A stretch of 64,000 nt of DNA from Deinococcus sp. YIM 77859 (GCF_000745175.1 NZ_JQNI01000002.1:1035001-1099000), one strand, 5' to 3'. Positions 38,927 to 58,613 are shown, numbered from the stretch's first letter. The notes: generated by a model not told the origin, from the letters alone. Numbers and translations: made by a program.

Positions 38927-40032
38927 GCCAGCGGCTGGAGGAACTCGCTGCGGAGTTCGGCCTGGTGGAGCGGGCGCTGGGTGACCCCGCGATGCTCGCG
39001 GACCCCCGCGAGTATGCCCGGCTCACCCGCCGCCACCGTGAACTCATGCCCATCGTGACGCTGTACCGCGAGCACGCGGCGCTTTTGCGCGATCTAGAGG
39101 GCGCACGCGAACTGCTGGCGGATCCCGACATGCGCGAGCTGGCGCAGGGCGAGATGGAGAGCCTGGGGGCTCGCCTCGCCGAGATCGAGGCCGAGCTGGA
39201 AGTCCTGCTGCTCCCCACCGACCCCGACGACGCCAAGAATGTGATTCTGGAGCTGCGCGCCGGGGCCGGGGGTGCAGAGGCGGCCCTCTTTGTGACTGAT
39301 CTCCTGCGGATGTATACCCGCTACGCCGAGGGGGCAGGACTCAAGCTCCATGTCCTGGACGCCTCCGAAAGCGACCTGGGCGGCGCGAGCAAGGTGGTGG
39401 CGGAGGTGACCGGGGAGTTTGCTTTCCGCGCCCTGAAGTGGGAACGCGGCGTCCACCGGGTGCAGCGGGTGCCCGCCACCGAGTCGCAGGGCCGCATCCA
39501 CACCAGCACCGTCACGGTGGCCGTGCTGCCGGAAGCGGAGCAGGGTGAGGTGCAGCTTGACCCCTCTGAAGTGCGCATTGACGTCTTCCGCTCGCAGGGG
39601 GCGGGAGGACAGGGCGTCAACACCACGGACTCGGCGGTGCGCGCGGTGTACCGGCCCGGCACGCCCGACGAGATCGTGGTGGTGTGCCAAGACAGCCGCT
39701 CCCAGATCAAGAACCGCGAAAAGGCCCTCGTCGTGCTGGCCTCACGCCTTGCCGAGCGGGAGCGGGCCGCGCGGGAGGAACGCGAACGCGAGACGCGGGC
39801 GGCGCAGGTCGGCACCGGCGAGCGCAGCGAAAAAATCCGCACCTACAACTACCCGCAAAACCGGGTGACCGATCACCGGCTGGAAGGGGAACACAAGAAC
39901 TTTCCGCTGGAGAGCGTCATAGAAGGCGACCTCGCGCCCATCGTCGCTGCGCTTGCCCGCCTGGAGCGCGAGCGGCAGCTTCTCGCCATGCAGGGAACCG
40001 AGGAGCCACGGGGAAGCTATGGCGCGGCGTGA
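38911..40032 (+). CDS. prfA: Peptide chain release factor 1
   Basis: 373 residues. The N-terminal coiled coil is followed by [23 protein letters not shown], the [17 protein letters not shown] block with the stop-codon-reading loop, the catalytic GGQ in [17 protein letters not shown] and [16 protein letters not shown]. It releases peptides at UAA and UAG. GTG start at 38911, with 38920 as alternative; neither has a good ribosome-binding site, but both lie within the upstream mini-ORF. The 3' end overlaps the Nudix gene by 14 nt. No hemK/prmC gene follows. Confidence 0.95.
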   Translation: MSTVVSQRLEELAAEFGLVERALGDPAMLADPREYARLTRRHRELMPIVTLYREHAALLRDLEGARELLADPDMRELAQGEMESLGARLAEIEAELEVLLLPTDPDDAKNVILELRAGAGGAEAALFVTDLLRMYTRYAEGAGLKLHVLDASESDLGGASKVVAEVTGEFAFRALKWERGVHRVQRVPATESQGRIHTSTVTVAVLPEAEQGEVQLDPSEVRIDVFRSQGAGGQGVNTTDSAVRAVYRPGTPDEIVVVCQDSRSQIKNREKALVVLASRLAERERAAREERERETRAAQVGTGERSEKIRTYNYPQNRVTDHRLEGEHKNFPLESVIEGDLAPIVAALARLERERQLLAMQGTEEPRGSYGAA

Positions 40033-40519
40033 CCTGCTGGTCGCCGCAGGGGTCTTGCGGGACAAGTTCGGTCGAGTGCTGCTGGTGGGCAACGACTGGC
40101 AGGGCTTGGGCCGGGTGCGCTACACCCTTCCGGGGGGCATGGTCGAACCCGGCGAGACGCTTCTCGAGGCCCTTTACCGCGAGATCGCAGAGGAGACCGG
40201 CCTCAAACTCACCGGGATCAAGCACATGGCCTACACGGTCCACATCGAGGATGAGCGCCGGGGCGAACGCGCTGTTGCCGTTGCCTTTGAGGCGACCTGG
40301 GAAGGGCTCCTGAATCCTTCCGATCCCGACGGCTTCATTGTGGAGGCCCGCTTCTGTCCGCCCGACGAGGCCGTAGAGCTGTTGGAATCGCCCCCCATGC
40401 GCGAGCCGCTGCACGACTATCTGCGAACAGGCGAGCCGGGACGCTTCTACGCCTTTAAGGGATGGGACGGGCGGGGGGGCCTGCGGGTCCCGCCCCTGCG
40501 GGCCGAATCACCGCGCTAG
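40019..40519 (+). CDS. Nudix hydrolase
   Basis: 166 residues. Nudix box [24 protein letters not shown] fits GX5EX7REUXEEXGU exactly. N-terminal sheet [21 protein letters not shown]. The start is the ATG overlapping the prfA end, behind GGGGAAG. Substrate unknown; Deinococcus has many Nudix paralogues that clean damaged nucleotides or split nucleotide sugars and NADH. Confidence 0.88.
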   Translation: MARRDLLVAAGVLRDKFGRVLLVGNDWQGLGRVRYTLPGGMVEPGETLLEALYREIAEETGLKLTGIKHMAYTVHIEDERRGERAVAVAFEATWEGLLNPSDPDGFIVEARFCPPDEAVELLESPPMREPLHDYLRTGEPGRFYAFKGWDGRGGLRVPPLRAESPR

Positions 40520-40527
40520 CGGGGCGC

Positions 40528-40533
40528 TACACT
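40528..40533 (+). promoter_or_regulatory. -10 box of the RluD-type gene (leaderless)
   Basis: TACACT, 7 nt before the GTG at 40541. Confidence 0.6.
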
Positions 40534-40540
40534 GCCCGCC

Positions 40541-41527
40541 GTGACGGACACCTCCCCCACCCTGCACCTCACCGCCAGACCTGGCCGCCTCGACACGGTG
40601 CTTGCGGACCTTGCTGGAGTCAGCCGCTCGCAGGCTGCCGGGTGGATCGAAGGCGGGCGGGTGCAGGTGGGCCGCGTGGTGGTGCAGAAAGCCGGGCTGA
40701 AACTCAAAGGGGGGGAGACGCTTCTCGTGCAGCTGCCCCCGCCGCCCGAGGCCGCCATCGCTCCCGAAACGGTCCCCCTCAACGTGTTGTACGAGGATGA
40801 GAGCCTCATCGCCGTGAACAAGCCGCCCGGCATGGTGACCCACCCCGCACCGGGGGTGAGCTCCGGTACGCTGGTCAATGCCCTGCTGGGCCGGATGACG
40901 CTGCCCGAGCAACCCGGTGCGGCGGGCCCCGACGGCTACCGCCCCGGCATCGTGCACCGGCTGGACCGGGACACCAGCGGCGTGATCGTGGTCGCCAAGA
41001 CGGTTGAGGCCCACGCCCGGCTTGCTGCTGCCTTCAAGGACCGCGCCACGCGCAAGACATATCTGGCCATCGCGGCCGGAACCTGGAAGGCGCAGGGTCC
41101 GCTGACCGTGAATGCGCCGGTGGGCCGCCACCCCACCGCGCGGCAGCGGATGACCGTGGGGGGCGTTCGGCCCCGCGAGGCGCAAACCCACTTCACCCCC
41201 CTCGCGGTCCACCCTGATGGACACGGGCGCACGCTGGCGCTGGTGCGGGCGCAGCCGCGTACGGGCCGAACCCACCAGATCCGGGTGCACCTCGCCCACC
41301 TGGGCAGCCCCATTCTGGGTGACCCGGTGTATGGCCGCGAAAGCGCAGTGATGCCCCGGCACGCCCTGCATGCCCACTTCCTGACGCTTCCTCACCCCGT
41401 CAGCGGCGAGCTCCTGCACCTGCACGCGCCGGTGCCGGATGACCTGCTGGGTGCCTGGGTGGCGCTGGGCGGCACCCTTCCGGCCGAGCTGGAAGAGGAG
41501 CCAGAGACAAGAAGCCCGCTGGAGTGA
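40541..41527 (+). CDS. 23S rRNA pseudouridine synthase, RluA/RluD family
   Basis: 328 residues: N-terminal S4 RNA-binding domain (RLDTVLADLAGVSRSQAAGWIEGGRVQVG), then the synthase domain with YEDESLIAVNKPPGMVTHP and the catalytic HRLDRDTSGVIVVAK. C-terminal RTGRTHQIRVHL motif. RluD modifies U1911/1915/1917 of helix 69; the S4 domain favours RluD over RluA or RluC. Leaderless GTG start. A terminator overlaps its stop. Confidence 0.9.
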   Translation: MTDTSPTLHLTARPGRLDTVLADLAGVSRSQAAGWIEGGRVQVGRVVVQKAGLKLKGGETLLVQLPPPPEAAIAPETVPLNVLYEDESLIAVNKPPGMVTHPAPGVSSGTLVNALLGRMTLPEQPGAAGPDGYRPGIVHRLDRDTSGVIVVAKTVEAHARLAAAFKDRATRKTYLAIAAGTWKAQGPLTVNAPVGRHPTARQRMTVGGVRPREAQTHFTPLAVHPDGHGRTLALVRAQPRTGRTHQIRVHLAHLGSPILGDPVYGRESAVMPRHALHAHFLTLPHPVSGELLHLHAPVPDDLLGAWVALGGTLPAELEEEPETRSPLE

Positions 41528-41543
41528 CTCTTCTTGCCTTTTT
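41508..41543 (+). terminator. Terminator overlapping the rluD-type stop codon
   Basis: Stem CAAGAAG (41508-41514) / CTTCTTG (41530-41536) followed by CCTTTTT. Confidence 0.6.
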
Positions 41544-41556
41544 CCCCCCGGTGGTG

Positions 41557-43445
<1,889 letters not shown>

Positions 43446-43500
43446 GTCCAGCCGCGGACACTCGCCCGGGTTCTCTCCCGGCTCCACCTTGTTCCCGTAT

Positions 43501-43514
43501 GGCGTCTAGACGCC
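43501..43514 (+). promoter_or_regulatory. Palindrome upstream of the ilvB leader
   Basis: GGCGTCTAGACGCC, a perfect 14-bp palindrome. Its GCGTCTAGAC (43502-43511) begins 40 bp upstream of the -10 box (43542). The same decamer stands 40 bp upstream of the -10 box of the leuA leader. TCTAGA is rare in this DNA. Likely operator of a regulator common to both. Confidence 0.6.
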
Positions 43515-43541
43515 CTCCCTCTCCTGAGCCCGCTGAGCATT

Positions 43542-43547
43542 TAGGGT
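43542..43547 (+). promoter_or_regulatory. -10 box of the ilvBNC transcript (leaderless leader peptide)
   Basis: TAGGGT, 6 nt before the leader-peptide ATG at 43554. No -35 match is seen, in line with dependence on an activator. Confidence 0.55.
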
Positions 43548-43553
43548 AGGGTC

Positions 43554-43616
43554 ATGAACGCGCCGCACGTGATTCTCGTGACCGTACTTCTTAGCACCGG
43601 GGGTTCTGGCTGCTAA
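43554..43616 (+). CDS. ilv operon leader peptide
   Basis: 20 codons, MNAPHVILVTVLLSTGGSGC. Seven of the eight residues 6-13 are Val, Ile or Leu (V-I-L-V-T-V-L-L), including the infrequent codons GTA, ATT and CTT. It lies between the promoter and an intrinsic terminator upstream of ilvB. This is the arrangement of a ribosome-mediated attenuator: stalling at these codons when branched-chain aminoacyl-tRNAs are scarce would permit read-through. Confidence 0.8.
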   Translation: MNAPHVILVTVLLSTGGSGC

Positions 43617-43634
43617 GCGCGAGTGCGTGCCGTT

Positions 43635-43666
43635 CCCCCGCCCCCACCCGGGCGGGGGTGTTTCGT
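43635..43666 (+). terminator. ilv attenuator terminator
   Basis: Stem CCCCCGCCC (43635-43643) / GGGCGGGGG (43650-43658), loop 6, then TGTTTCGTTC. A competing pairing exists: CGGGGG (43598-43603) near the end of the leader ORF with CCCCCG (43635-43640), which would break the terminator. Confidence 0.7.
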
Positions 43667-43809
43667 TCAAGGCCAGCGAAGGAGAGAGGCAAGATGAGGA
43701 AACGCCAGCAGTCACATGCCAACCGTCCGGGACTGGTTCACCAGGACGCTTGCCGCGCCGCGCCGCCCCCGGGTGAGCGTGGCGCGCGCCTTTTGCAGGA
43801 GGGAGACGC

Positions 43810-46133
<2,324 letters not shown>

Positions 46134-46189
46134 GCCGCTTCCCTAGTCCACCCATCCCCCTCGCCCACCATTTGTAGGAGAATTCACCA

Positions 46190-47200
46190 ATGGCCGCCAA
46201 GATGTACTATGACCGTGACGTCAGCCTCTCCCCCATCGAAGACAAACTGATCGCCATCATCGGCTACGGCTCGCAGGCGCACGCGCACGCGCAGAACCTG
46301 CGGGACAGCGGGCTGAATGTGGTGGTCGGTCTGCGCGCGGGAAGCCCCAGCCGTCCCAAGGCGGAGCAGGCGGGGCTGCGGGTGGCGAGCATCGAGGACG
46401 CGACAAAGGAAGCGGACGTCATCATGCTGCTGATCCCCGACGAGACGCAGCCCCAGGTGTACGAGGAGGCCATCGCGCCCCACCTGACTGCGGGCAAGGC
46501 GCTCGCGTTCGGGCACGGCTTCAACATCCACTTCGGGCGCATTCAGCCCCCCGCCGACGTGGACGTATTTCTGGTGGCCCCCAAGGGGCCGGGCCACATG
46601 CTGCGGCGCGTGTACGTGGACGGCGCGGGCATGCCCAGCATCTTTGCTGTGGCGCAGGATGCCACCGGCCAAGCCCGCGACCTCGCCCTCGCCTATGCGC
46701 GCGGGATCGGCGGCACCCGCGCGGGCGTCCTCGAAACGACCTTCAAGGAAGAGACGGAAACGGACCTCTTCGGGGAGCAGTCCGTGCTCTGCGGCGGCGT
46801 CACGCACCTGATTCAGGCGGGCTTTGAGACGCTCGTCGAGGCGGGGTACCAGCCCGAAATCGCCTACTTTGAGACGCTGCACGAGGTCAAGCTGATCGTG
46901 GACCTGATCTATGAGAAAGGCTTCGAGGGCATGCGCCACTCCATCTCCAACACGGCCGAGTACGGGGACTACGTGACCGGGCCGCGCATCATCACCGACG
47001 AGACCAAAGCCACCATGCGGGACGTGCTCTCTGAGATCCAGAGCGGTCAGTTCGCCCGCGCCTTTATTGAGGAGGCTGAAAGCGGCTTCCCCTTCATGAA
47101 GGCGCAGCGCCAAAAGATGCGGACCCACACGCTGGAGGTGGTCGGCCGGGAGCTGCGGGGCAAGATGCCCTTTCTCAGCAAGCAGGAACTGGAAGTCTGA
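46190..47200 (+). CDS. ilvC: Ketol-acid reductoisomerase
   Basis: 336 residues, class I. NADP-binding [20 protein letters not shown] with the specificity loop [13 protein letters not shown], catalytic [10 protein letters not shown] and LVAPKGPGH, and the Mg-binding all-helical domain [14 protein letters not shown] ... [19 protein letters not shown]. Third gene of the ilvBNC operon, with its own ribosome-binding site (TAGGAGAATTCACC) after a 56-nt gap. Confidence 0.97.
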   Translation: MAAKMYYDRDVSLSPIEDKLIAIIGYGSQAHAHAQNLRDSGLNVVVGLRAGSPSRPKAEQAGLRVASIEDATKEADVIMLLIPDETQPQVYEEAIAPHLTAGKALAFGHGFNIHFGRIQPPADVDVFLVAPKGPGHMLRRVYVDGAGMPSIFAVAQDATGQARDLALAYARGIGGTRAGVLETTFKEETETDLFGEQSVLCGGVTHLIQAGFETLVEAGYQPEIAYFETLHEVKLIVDLIYEKGFEGMRHSISNTAEYGDYVTGPRIITDETKATMRDVLSEIQSGQFARAFIEEAESGFPFMKAQRQKMRTHTLEVVGRELRGKMPFLSKQELEV

Positions 47201-47210
47201 GCGTCTAGAC
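47201..47210 (+). promoter_or_regulatory. Palindromic element upstream of the leuA leader
   Basis: GCGTCTAGAC directly after the ilvC stop codon, 40 bp upstream of the -10 box at 47241. It equals the core of the palindrome in front of ilvB, at the same distance. Confidence 0.6.
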
Positions 47211-47240
47211 ACCGGCACGGCCGCAGGGCCGAACTCGCCT

Positions 47241-47246
47241 TAGGAT
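47241..47246 (+). promoter_or_regulatory. -10 box of leuA (leaderless leader peptide)
   Basis: TAGGAT, 7 nt before the leader ATG at 47254. No -35 match. Confidence 0.55.
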
Positions 47247-47253
47247 GCACCCC

Positions 47254-47301
47254 ATGACCGTATTCGGCGGCCTTCTTCTTAGCCTTCCTCCGGTGGAGTG
47301 A
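47254..47301 (+). CDS. leu leader peptide
   Basis: 15 codons, [15 protein letters not shown]. Four of the five codons 7-11 are Leu, all CTT, a codon little used in the neighbouring genes. Followed at once by a terminator and then leuA. A leucine-responsive ribosome-mediated attenuator is the natural reading. Confidence 0.8.
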   Translation: MTVFGGLLLSLPPVE

Positions 47302-47320
47302 AGGGCAGAAGACCCGCTTG

Positions 47321-47355
47321 CTCCCCGGAGGACAGCCCTCCGGGGAGTTTTCGTT
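47321..47355 (+). terminator. leu attenuator terminator
   Basis: Perfect 11-bp stem CTCCCCGGAGG (47321-47331) / CCTCCGGGGAG (47337-47347), loop 5, then TTTTCGTT. The competing antiterminator pairs CCTCCGG (47287-47293, inside the leader ORF) with CCGGAGG (47325-47331). Confidence 0.85.
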
Positions 47356-47387
47356 GCGCCCGCCCTTCTCACCCTCAGGAGACGCCC

Positions 47388-48941
<1,554 letters not shown>

Positions 48942-48970
48942 CTGGGCCTGGAGGGCAAAATGAAGGAAGC

Positions 48971-49273
48971 ATGAGCGCCTACGTGATCGGCCTGATGGAC
49001 GTCCACGACCCCGAGGGCTACCCCACCTATTCGGGGCAGGTGCCCGCCACCCTTGAGCCGTACGGCGGCCAGTTCCTCGTGCGGGGCGGCCACCCCGAGG
49101 CGCTGGAGGGCGCGGTGCCGGGCCGGGTGGTGGTCATTGCCTTTCCCTCGGCCGAGCAGGCCCGCGCGTGGTACGAGTCGGAAGGGTACGCCCGTATTCG
49201 CCCCCTGCGGCAGGAGAGGGCCAGCGGCTCACTCATCCTGGTGCGTGGGCTAGACGAGCCGCCCAAGGCGTGA
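48971..49273 (+). CDS. DUF1330 family protein
   Basis: 100 residues. YVIGLMDVHDPEGYPTYSGQV, LVRGGHPEALEG and VVIAFPSAEQARAWYESEGY are typical of DUF1330, small ferredoxin-fold proteins of unknown activity. The ATG follows AAGGAAG; it begins 29 nt after leuA and may share its transcript. No link with leucine synthesis is known. Confidence 0.88.
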   Translation: MSAYVIGLMDVHDPEGYPTYSGQVPATLEPYGGQFLVRGGHPEALEGAVPGRVVVIAFPSAEQARAWYESEGYARIRPLRQERASGSLILVRGLDEPPKA

Positions 49274-49300
49274 GGAGCGCCGTCTCCTCCGGTCCGGGCC

Positions 49301-50818
<1,518 letters not shown>

Positions 50819-50875
50819 GAAGGGAATTGTCTCATGTCGGGGGCTGCGCCGCGCAGGGGGCCTTCCCCGGGGCGC

Positions 50876-52045
50876 TCAAGGCGTCAGGGCAATCTGGACC
50901 GGTACCGCCGTCGGTACAGTGACCGTCACCGTTCCCGGCGTGTAGCCCTCGGCCGCGACCCGCAGGGTATAGGTCCCGGGTTTGGGAAGGCGCACGGTGC
51001 CGGGAGCGCGGCCAAGGACCGCGTCCGGGTTCACCTGCACGCCCTCCGGGGCTGTGATAAGGCTGAGGCGTACGGGAACGGTGGCGTCTCCCTGCACCGT
51101 GAAGCGCACGTCGCAGCAGGACTGGGCCGCCACAGCGGCTCCCGCCGTGCTCCTCTGTGGCGTGGCGACCGTTCGCCAGACCCACAGGGCAGCGGCCAGC
51201 AGCAGCAGCAGGACGAGGGCGAGCACGGGCAGCAGCCCGCCGGGGGCGCGGCGGGGGGCGGAGCGGGCCTCACGGTCAGGTTTGACCACCCGCCGGGTAC
51301 CGTCCGGGTTCCAGGCGATGCGAACGGGATCGCCGGAAACGCGCCGGGGGGGCACCCGCCCCGCCTTGGTCTGGGGAGGGGTGTCTTCTCCCCCCGGAAC
51401 CGCGAAGGAGACCGTCTCGGCGGCGGGGGGGGGCTCCGGCGCGGGCTCGCTGCCCTCCCTCGCCTGCTCTCGCGGGGGGCTCGCGCCGCTGGTCTCAAGC
51501 GGCTTTTCTGGGGTCTCGGGCGCGTCCAGGCGGGCAAGAAGGTCACGGGCGCTGGCATCGCTGGGCGCTGCCCGCAGGGCGGGGGGAACGCCACCCAGCG
51601 CCTCCAGGGTGCTCATCAAGTCGCGCAGATCGGCGGCGGGCGAGCGTTCGCCCTCCCAGGGAAGGCCCGCCCCCGCGAGGCTCACGCGTCCATTCACCTC
51701 CCAAAGCTGCGGCAGGTCTATGCCGCCGTGGGTCAGCCCCGCCGCGTGCAGGGCGGCGAGGCCAGCCAGGGCGCCGCGCGCGGCACGCAGGGGATCAGTC
51801 ACAGGGTGCGCGTGCGGGGGCAACTCGGTCACGACGTAGGCCGTGTCCCCCGCGATGCCGCCCTCGCTGGGAGACAGCAGGGCCGGGTGGTGGGGCAACT
51901 CGGGCAGGGGAACGGCGTGCGGCAACACGTGCAGCAGCACCGGCATACCGGTCAGGCGGTCGGTGGCGCGCAGCGTCCGCACCGCACCGGGGGGCCGCTG
52001 GCCCGTCAGCTCACGGGCGGCCACGTAGGGGCCGATGGGCATCAC
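50876..52045 (-). CDS. Membrane pseudokinase with C-terminal PEGA domain
   Basis: 389 residues. The first 160 residues follow the outline of a bacterial Ser/Thr kinase, with a catalytic-loop-like segment LTHGGIDLPQLWEVNGRVSLAG, but there is no P-loop, no VAIK lysine, HRD is replaced by HGG, and DFG by AGAG. It should be catalytically inactive. Then a Pro/Glu-rich linker, one helix (about 288-308, LLPVLALVLLLLLAAALWVW) and an extracytoplasmic PEGA domain (LSLITAPEGVQVNPDAVLG ... YTLRVAAEGY). The leaderless GTG start lies 7 nt after TATACT. Role unknown; a scaffold or envelope sensor is conceivable. Confidence 0.75.
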   Translation of the reverse strand: MMPIGPYVAARELTGQRPPGAVRTLRATDRLTGMPVLLHVLPHAVPLPELPHHPALLSPSEGGIAGDTAYVVTELPPHAHPVTDPLRAARGALAGLAALHAAGLTHGGIDLPQLWEVNGRVSLAGAGLPWEGERSPAADLRDLMSTLEALGGVPPALRAAPSDASARDLLARLDAPETPEKPLETSGASPPREQAREGSEPAPEPPPAAETVSFAVPGGEDTPPQTKAGRVPPRRVSGDPVRIAWNPDGTRRVVKPDREARSAPRRAPGGLLPVLALVLLLLLAAALWVWRTVATPQRSTAGAAVAAQSCCDVRFTVQGDATVPVRLSLITAPEGVQVNPDAVLGRAPGTVRLPKPGTYTLRVAAEGYTPGTVTVTVPTAVPVQIALTP

Positions 52046-52052
52046 GGGGGCA

Positions 52053-52058
52053 AGTATA
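52053..52058 (-). promoter_or_regulatory. -10 box of the pseudokinase gene (leaderless)
   Basis: TATACT on the minus strand, 7 nt before the GTG at 52045, which is followed by an ATG. Confidence 0.6.
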
Positions 52059-52144
52059 AGCGGGGCACATGAAGGCTCACGCAGACACCGGACCGCCGCG
52101 CGTGGACCGTGAGCCTGTCCACGCCCCCCGCCCGCCGCTGGGAG

Positions 52145-52150
52145 TATTGT
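52145..52150 (+). promoter_or_regulatory. -10 box of moaB (leaderless)
   Basis: TATTGT, 7 nt before the ATG at 52158. The in-frame GTG at 52149 lies within this box and is unlikely to be the start. Confidence 0.6.
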
Positions 52151-52157
52151 GCCGGGC

Positions 52158-52706
52158 ATGACGGACCGCTCGCCTGCCCCAACCACCCCGCACCATGCCG
52201 CCGCTCCCCGGTCCGTGCGGGCCGCGGTCCTGACGGTCAGCGACACCCGCACGGCGCAGACGGATACCAGTGGCCAGTTCCTCCTGGCCGAGCTGCGCGC
52301 GGGGGGACACGAGGTGGTGGGCTACGCGGTGGTCCGGGACGACGCGCTCGCCATCCGCGCAGCGCTGACGGGCTTGTTGCGAGACGCGACCATCGTCATC
52401 ACAAGCGGCGGCACGGGCATCACCGGGCGGGACGTGACCATTCCGGTGGTGGAGTCCTTGATCACCAAGCCTCTGCCGGGTTTTGGGGAACTCTTTCGCA
52501 TGCTGAGTTACCGCGAGGTGGGCGGCGCCGCGATGCTGTCCCGAGCGGTGGGAGGGCTCGCGGGCCAGACCCTGCTGTTCGCGCTGCCGGGCAGCTTGAA
52601 CGCCGTGCGAACCGCTTGGGAAGGGCTGCTGCGCGACGAACTCGGGCACCTCGCCTTTGAGGTGGCGCGCCACGGCCAGCCGGAGCAACCCGGGGGGGAA
52701 GGTTAA
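52158..52706 (+). CDS. moaB: Molybdopterin adenylyltransferase-like protein MoaB/MogA
   Basis: 182 residues. [36 protein letters not shown] and the region [25 protein letters not shown] are the MoCF_biosynth signatures that bind molybdopterin. It adenylylates molybdopterin before metal insertion. The downstream membrane-protein gene follows after 3 nt and is probably co-transcribed. Confidence 0.92.
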   Translation: MTDRSPAPTTPHHAAAPRSVRAAVLTVSDTRTAQTDTSGQFLLAELRAGGHEVVGYAVVRDDALAIRAALTGLLRDATIVITSGGTGITGRDVTIPVVESLITKPLPGFGELFRMLSYREVGGAAMLSRAVGGLAGQTLLFALPGSLNAVRTAWEGLLRDELGHLAFEVARHGQPEQPGGEG

Positions 52707-52709
52707 GCC

Positions 52710-53495
52710 GTGGCTGCGCCGTGGACCCTGACCCCCAGCAGCGAGGTGACCCTTCCCTACGCCCTGAGCCTGGCCCTGATCGCTGCCTACTGGCTGTGGC
52801 GGGTGGCGCACGAGGCCCGGCAGGGCTGGGCGCCGCAGGTCGCGTGGTGGGCGGTGCCGGGCCTAGGCCTCCTCTGGCTGACGCCGCCGCTGGAGGTGCC
52901 CGCGCTGTTCGGCGTGGGCGCGGCCCTGCTGCTGCTGGCCGAGTTCTGGCCCGCTGCCTTTCGGCCCGCGCGGGAGCGGCCCTCCCTGGCGTGGCCGCTC
53001 GTCGGGATGCTGAGTGGCCTCCTGCTGCTCGTCCTCCTCGCCGTGCAGGGCGGTCCGGCGCCGTCTGTCACCCTCGCCCTGATGGCGCTGCTCGCCGGGC
53101 TGGGTGGGGGGCTCTCCGCAGCGCTCTACCGGACCCGTCGTCCCGCCCACCCGCTTGGGCTGGAGATTCGCTTTGGCCCAGTGCAGCAGCCGGAATGGCC
53201 GGATCTCAGCGTGACCGTGACCGAACGGGGCGCCCGGCTGGTCAACGTCTCCAAGGTGCCTCTGCGCCTGGCCGGGTGGTCACCCTCGGGCATGAACGCC
53301 TGGCTGCGCGTTCGCGATGAGGGCGGCAGCCCCCTGAACACGCTGAGCAGCGGCCAGAGTGCTTTCTTGCCCCTTCCCCAGCACGTGGGCGGCATCCGCG
53401 TCTGGTATGTCACGGGCTCCCGTAGCGGTGAACCCCGCCTCTTTCGCGCCGACTGGACACCCCAGGTGTATGCGGACCGCCGGATTCTGAATTGA
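52710..53495 (+). CDS. Membrane protein of unknown function
   Basis: 261 residues, GTG start. About four hydrophobic segments in the first 140 residues (SLALIAAYWLWRV, VAWWAVPGLGLLWL, ALFGVGAALLLLAEFW, LVGMLSGLLLLVLLAV, LALMALLAGLGGGLSAAL), then a soluble beta-rich part (about 150-261) with GARLVNVSKVPLRLAGWSPS. No family is recognised. Coupled to moaB by spacing only. Confidence 0.7.
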   Translation: MAAPWTLTPSSEVTLPYALSLALIAAYWLWRVAHEARQGWAPQVAWWAVPGLGLLWLTPPLEVPALFGVGAALLLLAEFWPAAFRPARERPSLAWPLVGMLSGLLLLVLLAVQGGPAPSVTLALMALLAGLGGGLSAALYRTRRPAHPLGLEIRFGPVQQPEWPDLSVTVTERGARLVNVSKVPLRLAGWSPSGMNAWLRVRDEGGSPLNTLSSGQSAFLPLPQHVGGIRVWYVTGSRSGEPRLFRADWTPQVYADRRILN

Positions 53496-53558
53496 GGGGG
53501 CAGCGCAGGGGGTCAAGGGTTTCGCGGTTCCTTCGCCTGGCGTATGGTGGAAGGCATC

Positions 53559-54622
<1,064 letters not shown>

Positions 54623-54626
<4 letters not shown>

Positions 54627-54994
54627 GGTGCGTTCGTTGGGCGGCGCTCCTCCTCCTGCTGGGGGCGGCGGCGGCCCGCCCACCCGTGGCGGCGGTGAAT
54701 CTGCGGCCCTCCTTTGGGGGCGCGGTCCTGGAGGGCCACATCACGGCGGGCGCAGGGGACGAGCTGACCGGCGTATGGAGCGCCGGGGGACGTGCCCGCC
54801 TCCTGAAGTGCACGCCGCGCTGCACCGCCGTCCAGGCTATTCCCCTTTCCGGCACCCTGCGGCTGGGCACGGAAACGCCCTACCGAATCGCGGTGAGTGG
54901 CGACTTTCGCACCGGTCAGCACGTGAAGCTGGCGCTGCGTTTTGGCAACCTTCGGGTGCTGAATATCGAGGCGACCGTCCTGCGCGCCCAGTGA
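54623..54994 (+). CDS. Small secreted protein of unknown function
   Basis: 123 residues with signal peptide [20 protein letters not shown]. The mature part has beta character ([20 protein letters not shown]) and two cysteines in KCTPRCTAV. No family recognised; it looks like a small periplasmic or copper-chaperone-sized protein but has no Met/His copper motif. Translation coupled on both sides (ATGA with truD, GTGA with the DUF3293 gene). Confidence 0.7.
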
Positions 54995-55437
54995 AGGAGC
55001 TTCGTGCCGCTTTTCATGCCGCCACCTACGGCACCGCCCACGAACGCTTTCGGCTGGCGACACAGCGGGGAAAAGCTCCCTCCTGGGCCCGCGGAACCTG
55101 GGCCGTCGTCACCGCCTGGAACCCGGGGGGCCAGCCAGCGAGCGACCAGGCCAACACCCGCGCCGCTGCCGAGCTGCTGGCCCGCATTCAGGCCGAGGGC
55201 TTCTCACCGCTTCCTGCCCACAACGGTGAGGGCATGTGGCGTGAGGAGGCCCTGCTGATCCCCACGGCCCGCCTGCATCAGGCCGTGGCCTGGGGTGCCG
55301 CCTGGGGTCAGGCCGCCGTGCTGTGGGGAATCGGCGCGCGAACCGCGCTCGTGTGGCTCGACGACCAGGGAAAGGTCTGTGGAGTGGAGCGCTTCTGGGC
55401 CACCCAACAGGCGCAAGGCACGCCCCCGACCGGGTGA
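54991..55437 (+). CDS. DUF3293 family protein
   Basis: 148 residues from the GTG overlapping the previous stop. [20 protein letters not shown], a conserved Glu/Gly region [13 protein letters not shown] and [19 protein letters not shown] fit DUF3293, a small cytosolic family without known function. Third member of a truD-secreted protein-DUF3293 translational chain. Confidence 0.8.
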   Translation: MKELRAAFHAATYGTAHERFRLATQRGKAPSWARGTWAVVTAWNPGGQPASDQANTRAAAELLARIQAEGFSPLPAHNGEGMWREEALLIPTARLHQAVAWGAAWGQAAVLWGIGARTALVWLDDQGKVCGVERFWATQQAQGTPPTG

Positions 55438-55456
55438 CAGCCGCCTGTGCCCCCCG

Positions 55457-55462
55457 TATACT
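55457..55462 (+). promoter_or_regulatory. -10 box of the AlbA_2-type regulator (leaderless)
   Basis: TATACT, 8 nt before the GTG at 55471. Confidence 0.6.
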
Positions 55463-55470
55463 TCCTCCCC

Positions 55471-57171
<1,701 letters not shown>

Positions 57172-57220
57172 CAGGGCCAAGCCCGCAGTGTAGCCTGCAC
57201 CTACCGTCTGCTCGTTTGTT

Positions 57221-57232
57221 GGAATCGCTTCC
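57221..57232 (+). promoter_or_regulatory. LacI/MalR-type operator upstream of malE
   Basis: GGAATCGCTTCC, one mismatch from the perfect palindrome GGAAGCGCTTCC upstream of the amylase gene. It overlaps the likely -35 region (TTGGAA 57219-57224 with a weak ATCACT 16 nt further). Confidence 0.6.
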
Positions 57233-57274
57233 GTACAACCATCACTGGGCCTGCCATGGCCCCAAGGGGGATGC

Positions 57275-58539
<1,265 letters not shown>

Positions 58540-58577
58540 ACGGGGCAGACCGTCACCGGCGCTGTTCCCTGTGCCGC

Positions 58578-58613
58578 AAGTGCCCCCACCCGCGGGGCAC
58601 TTCTTTTTCCTTT
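58578..58613 (+). terminator. Intergenic terminator between malE and malF
   Basis: Perfect 9-bp stem AAGTGCCCC (58578-58586) / GGGGCACTT (58594-58602), loop 7, then CTTTTTCCTTT. Partial termination here would give more binding protein than permease. Confidence 0.8.
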
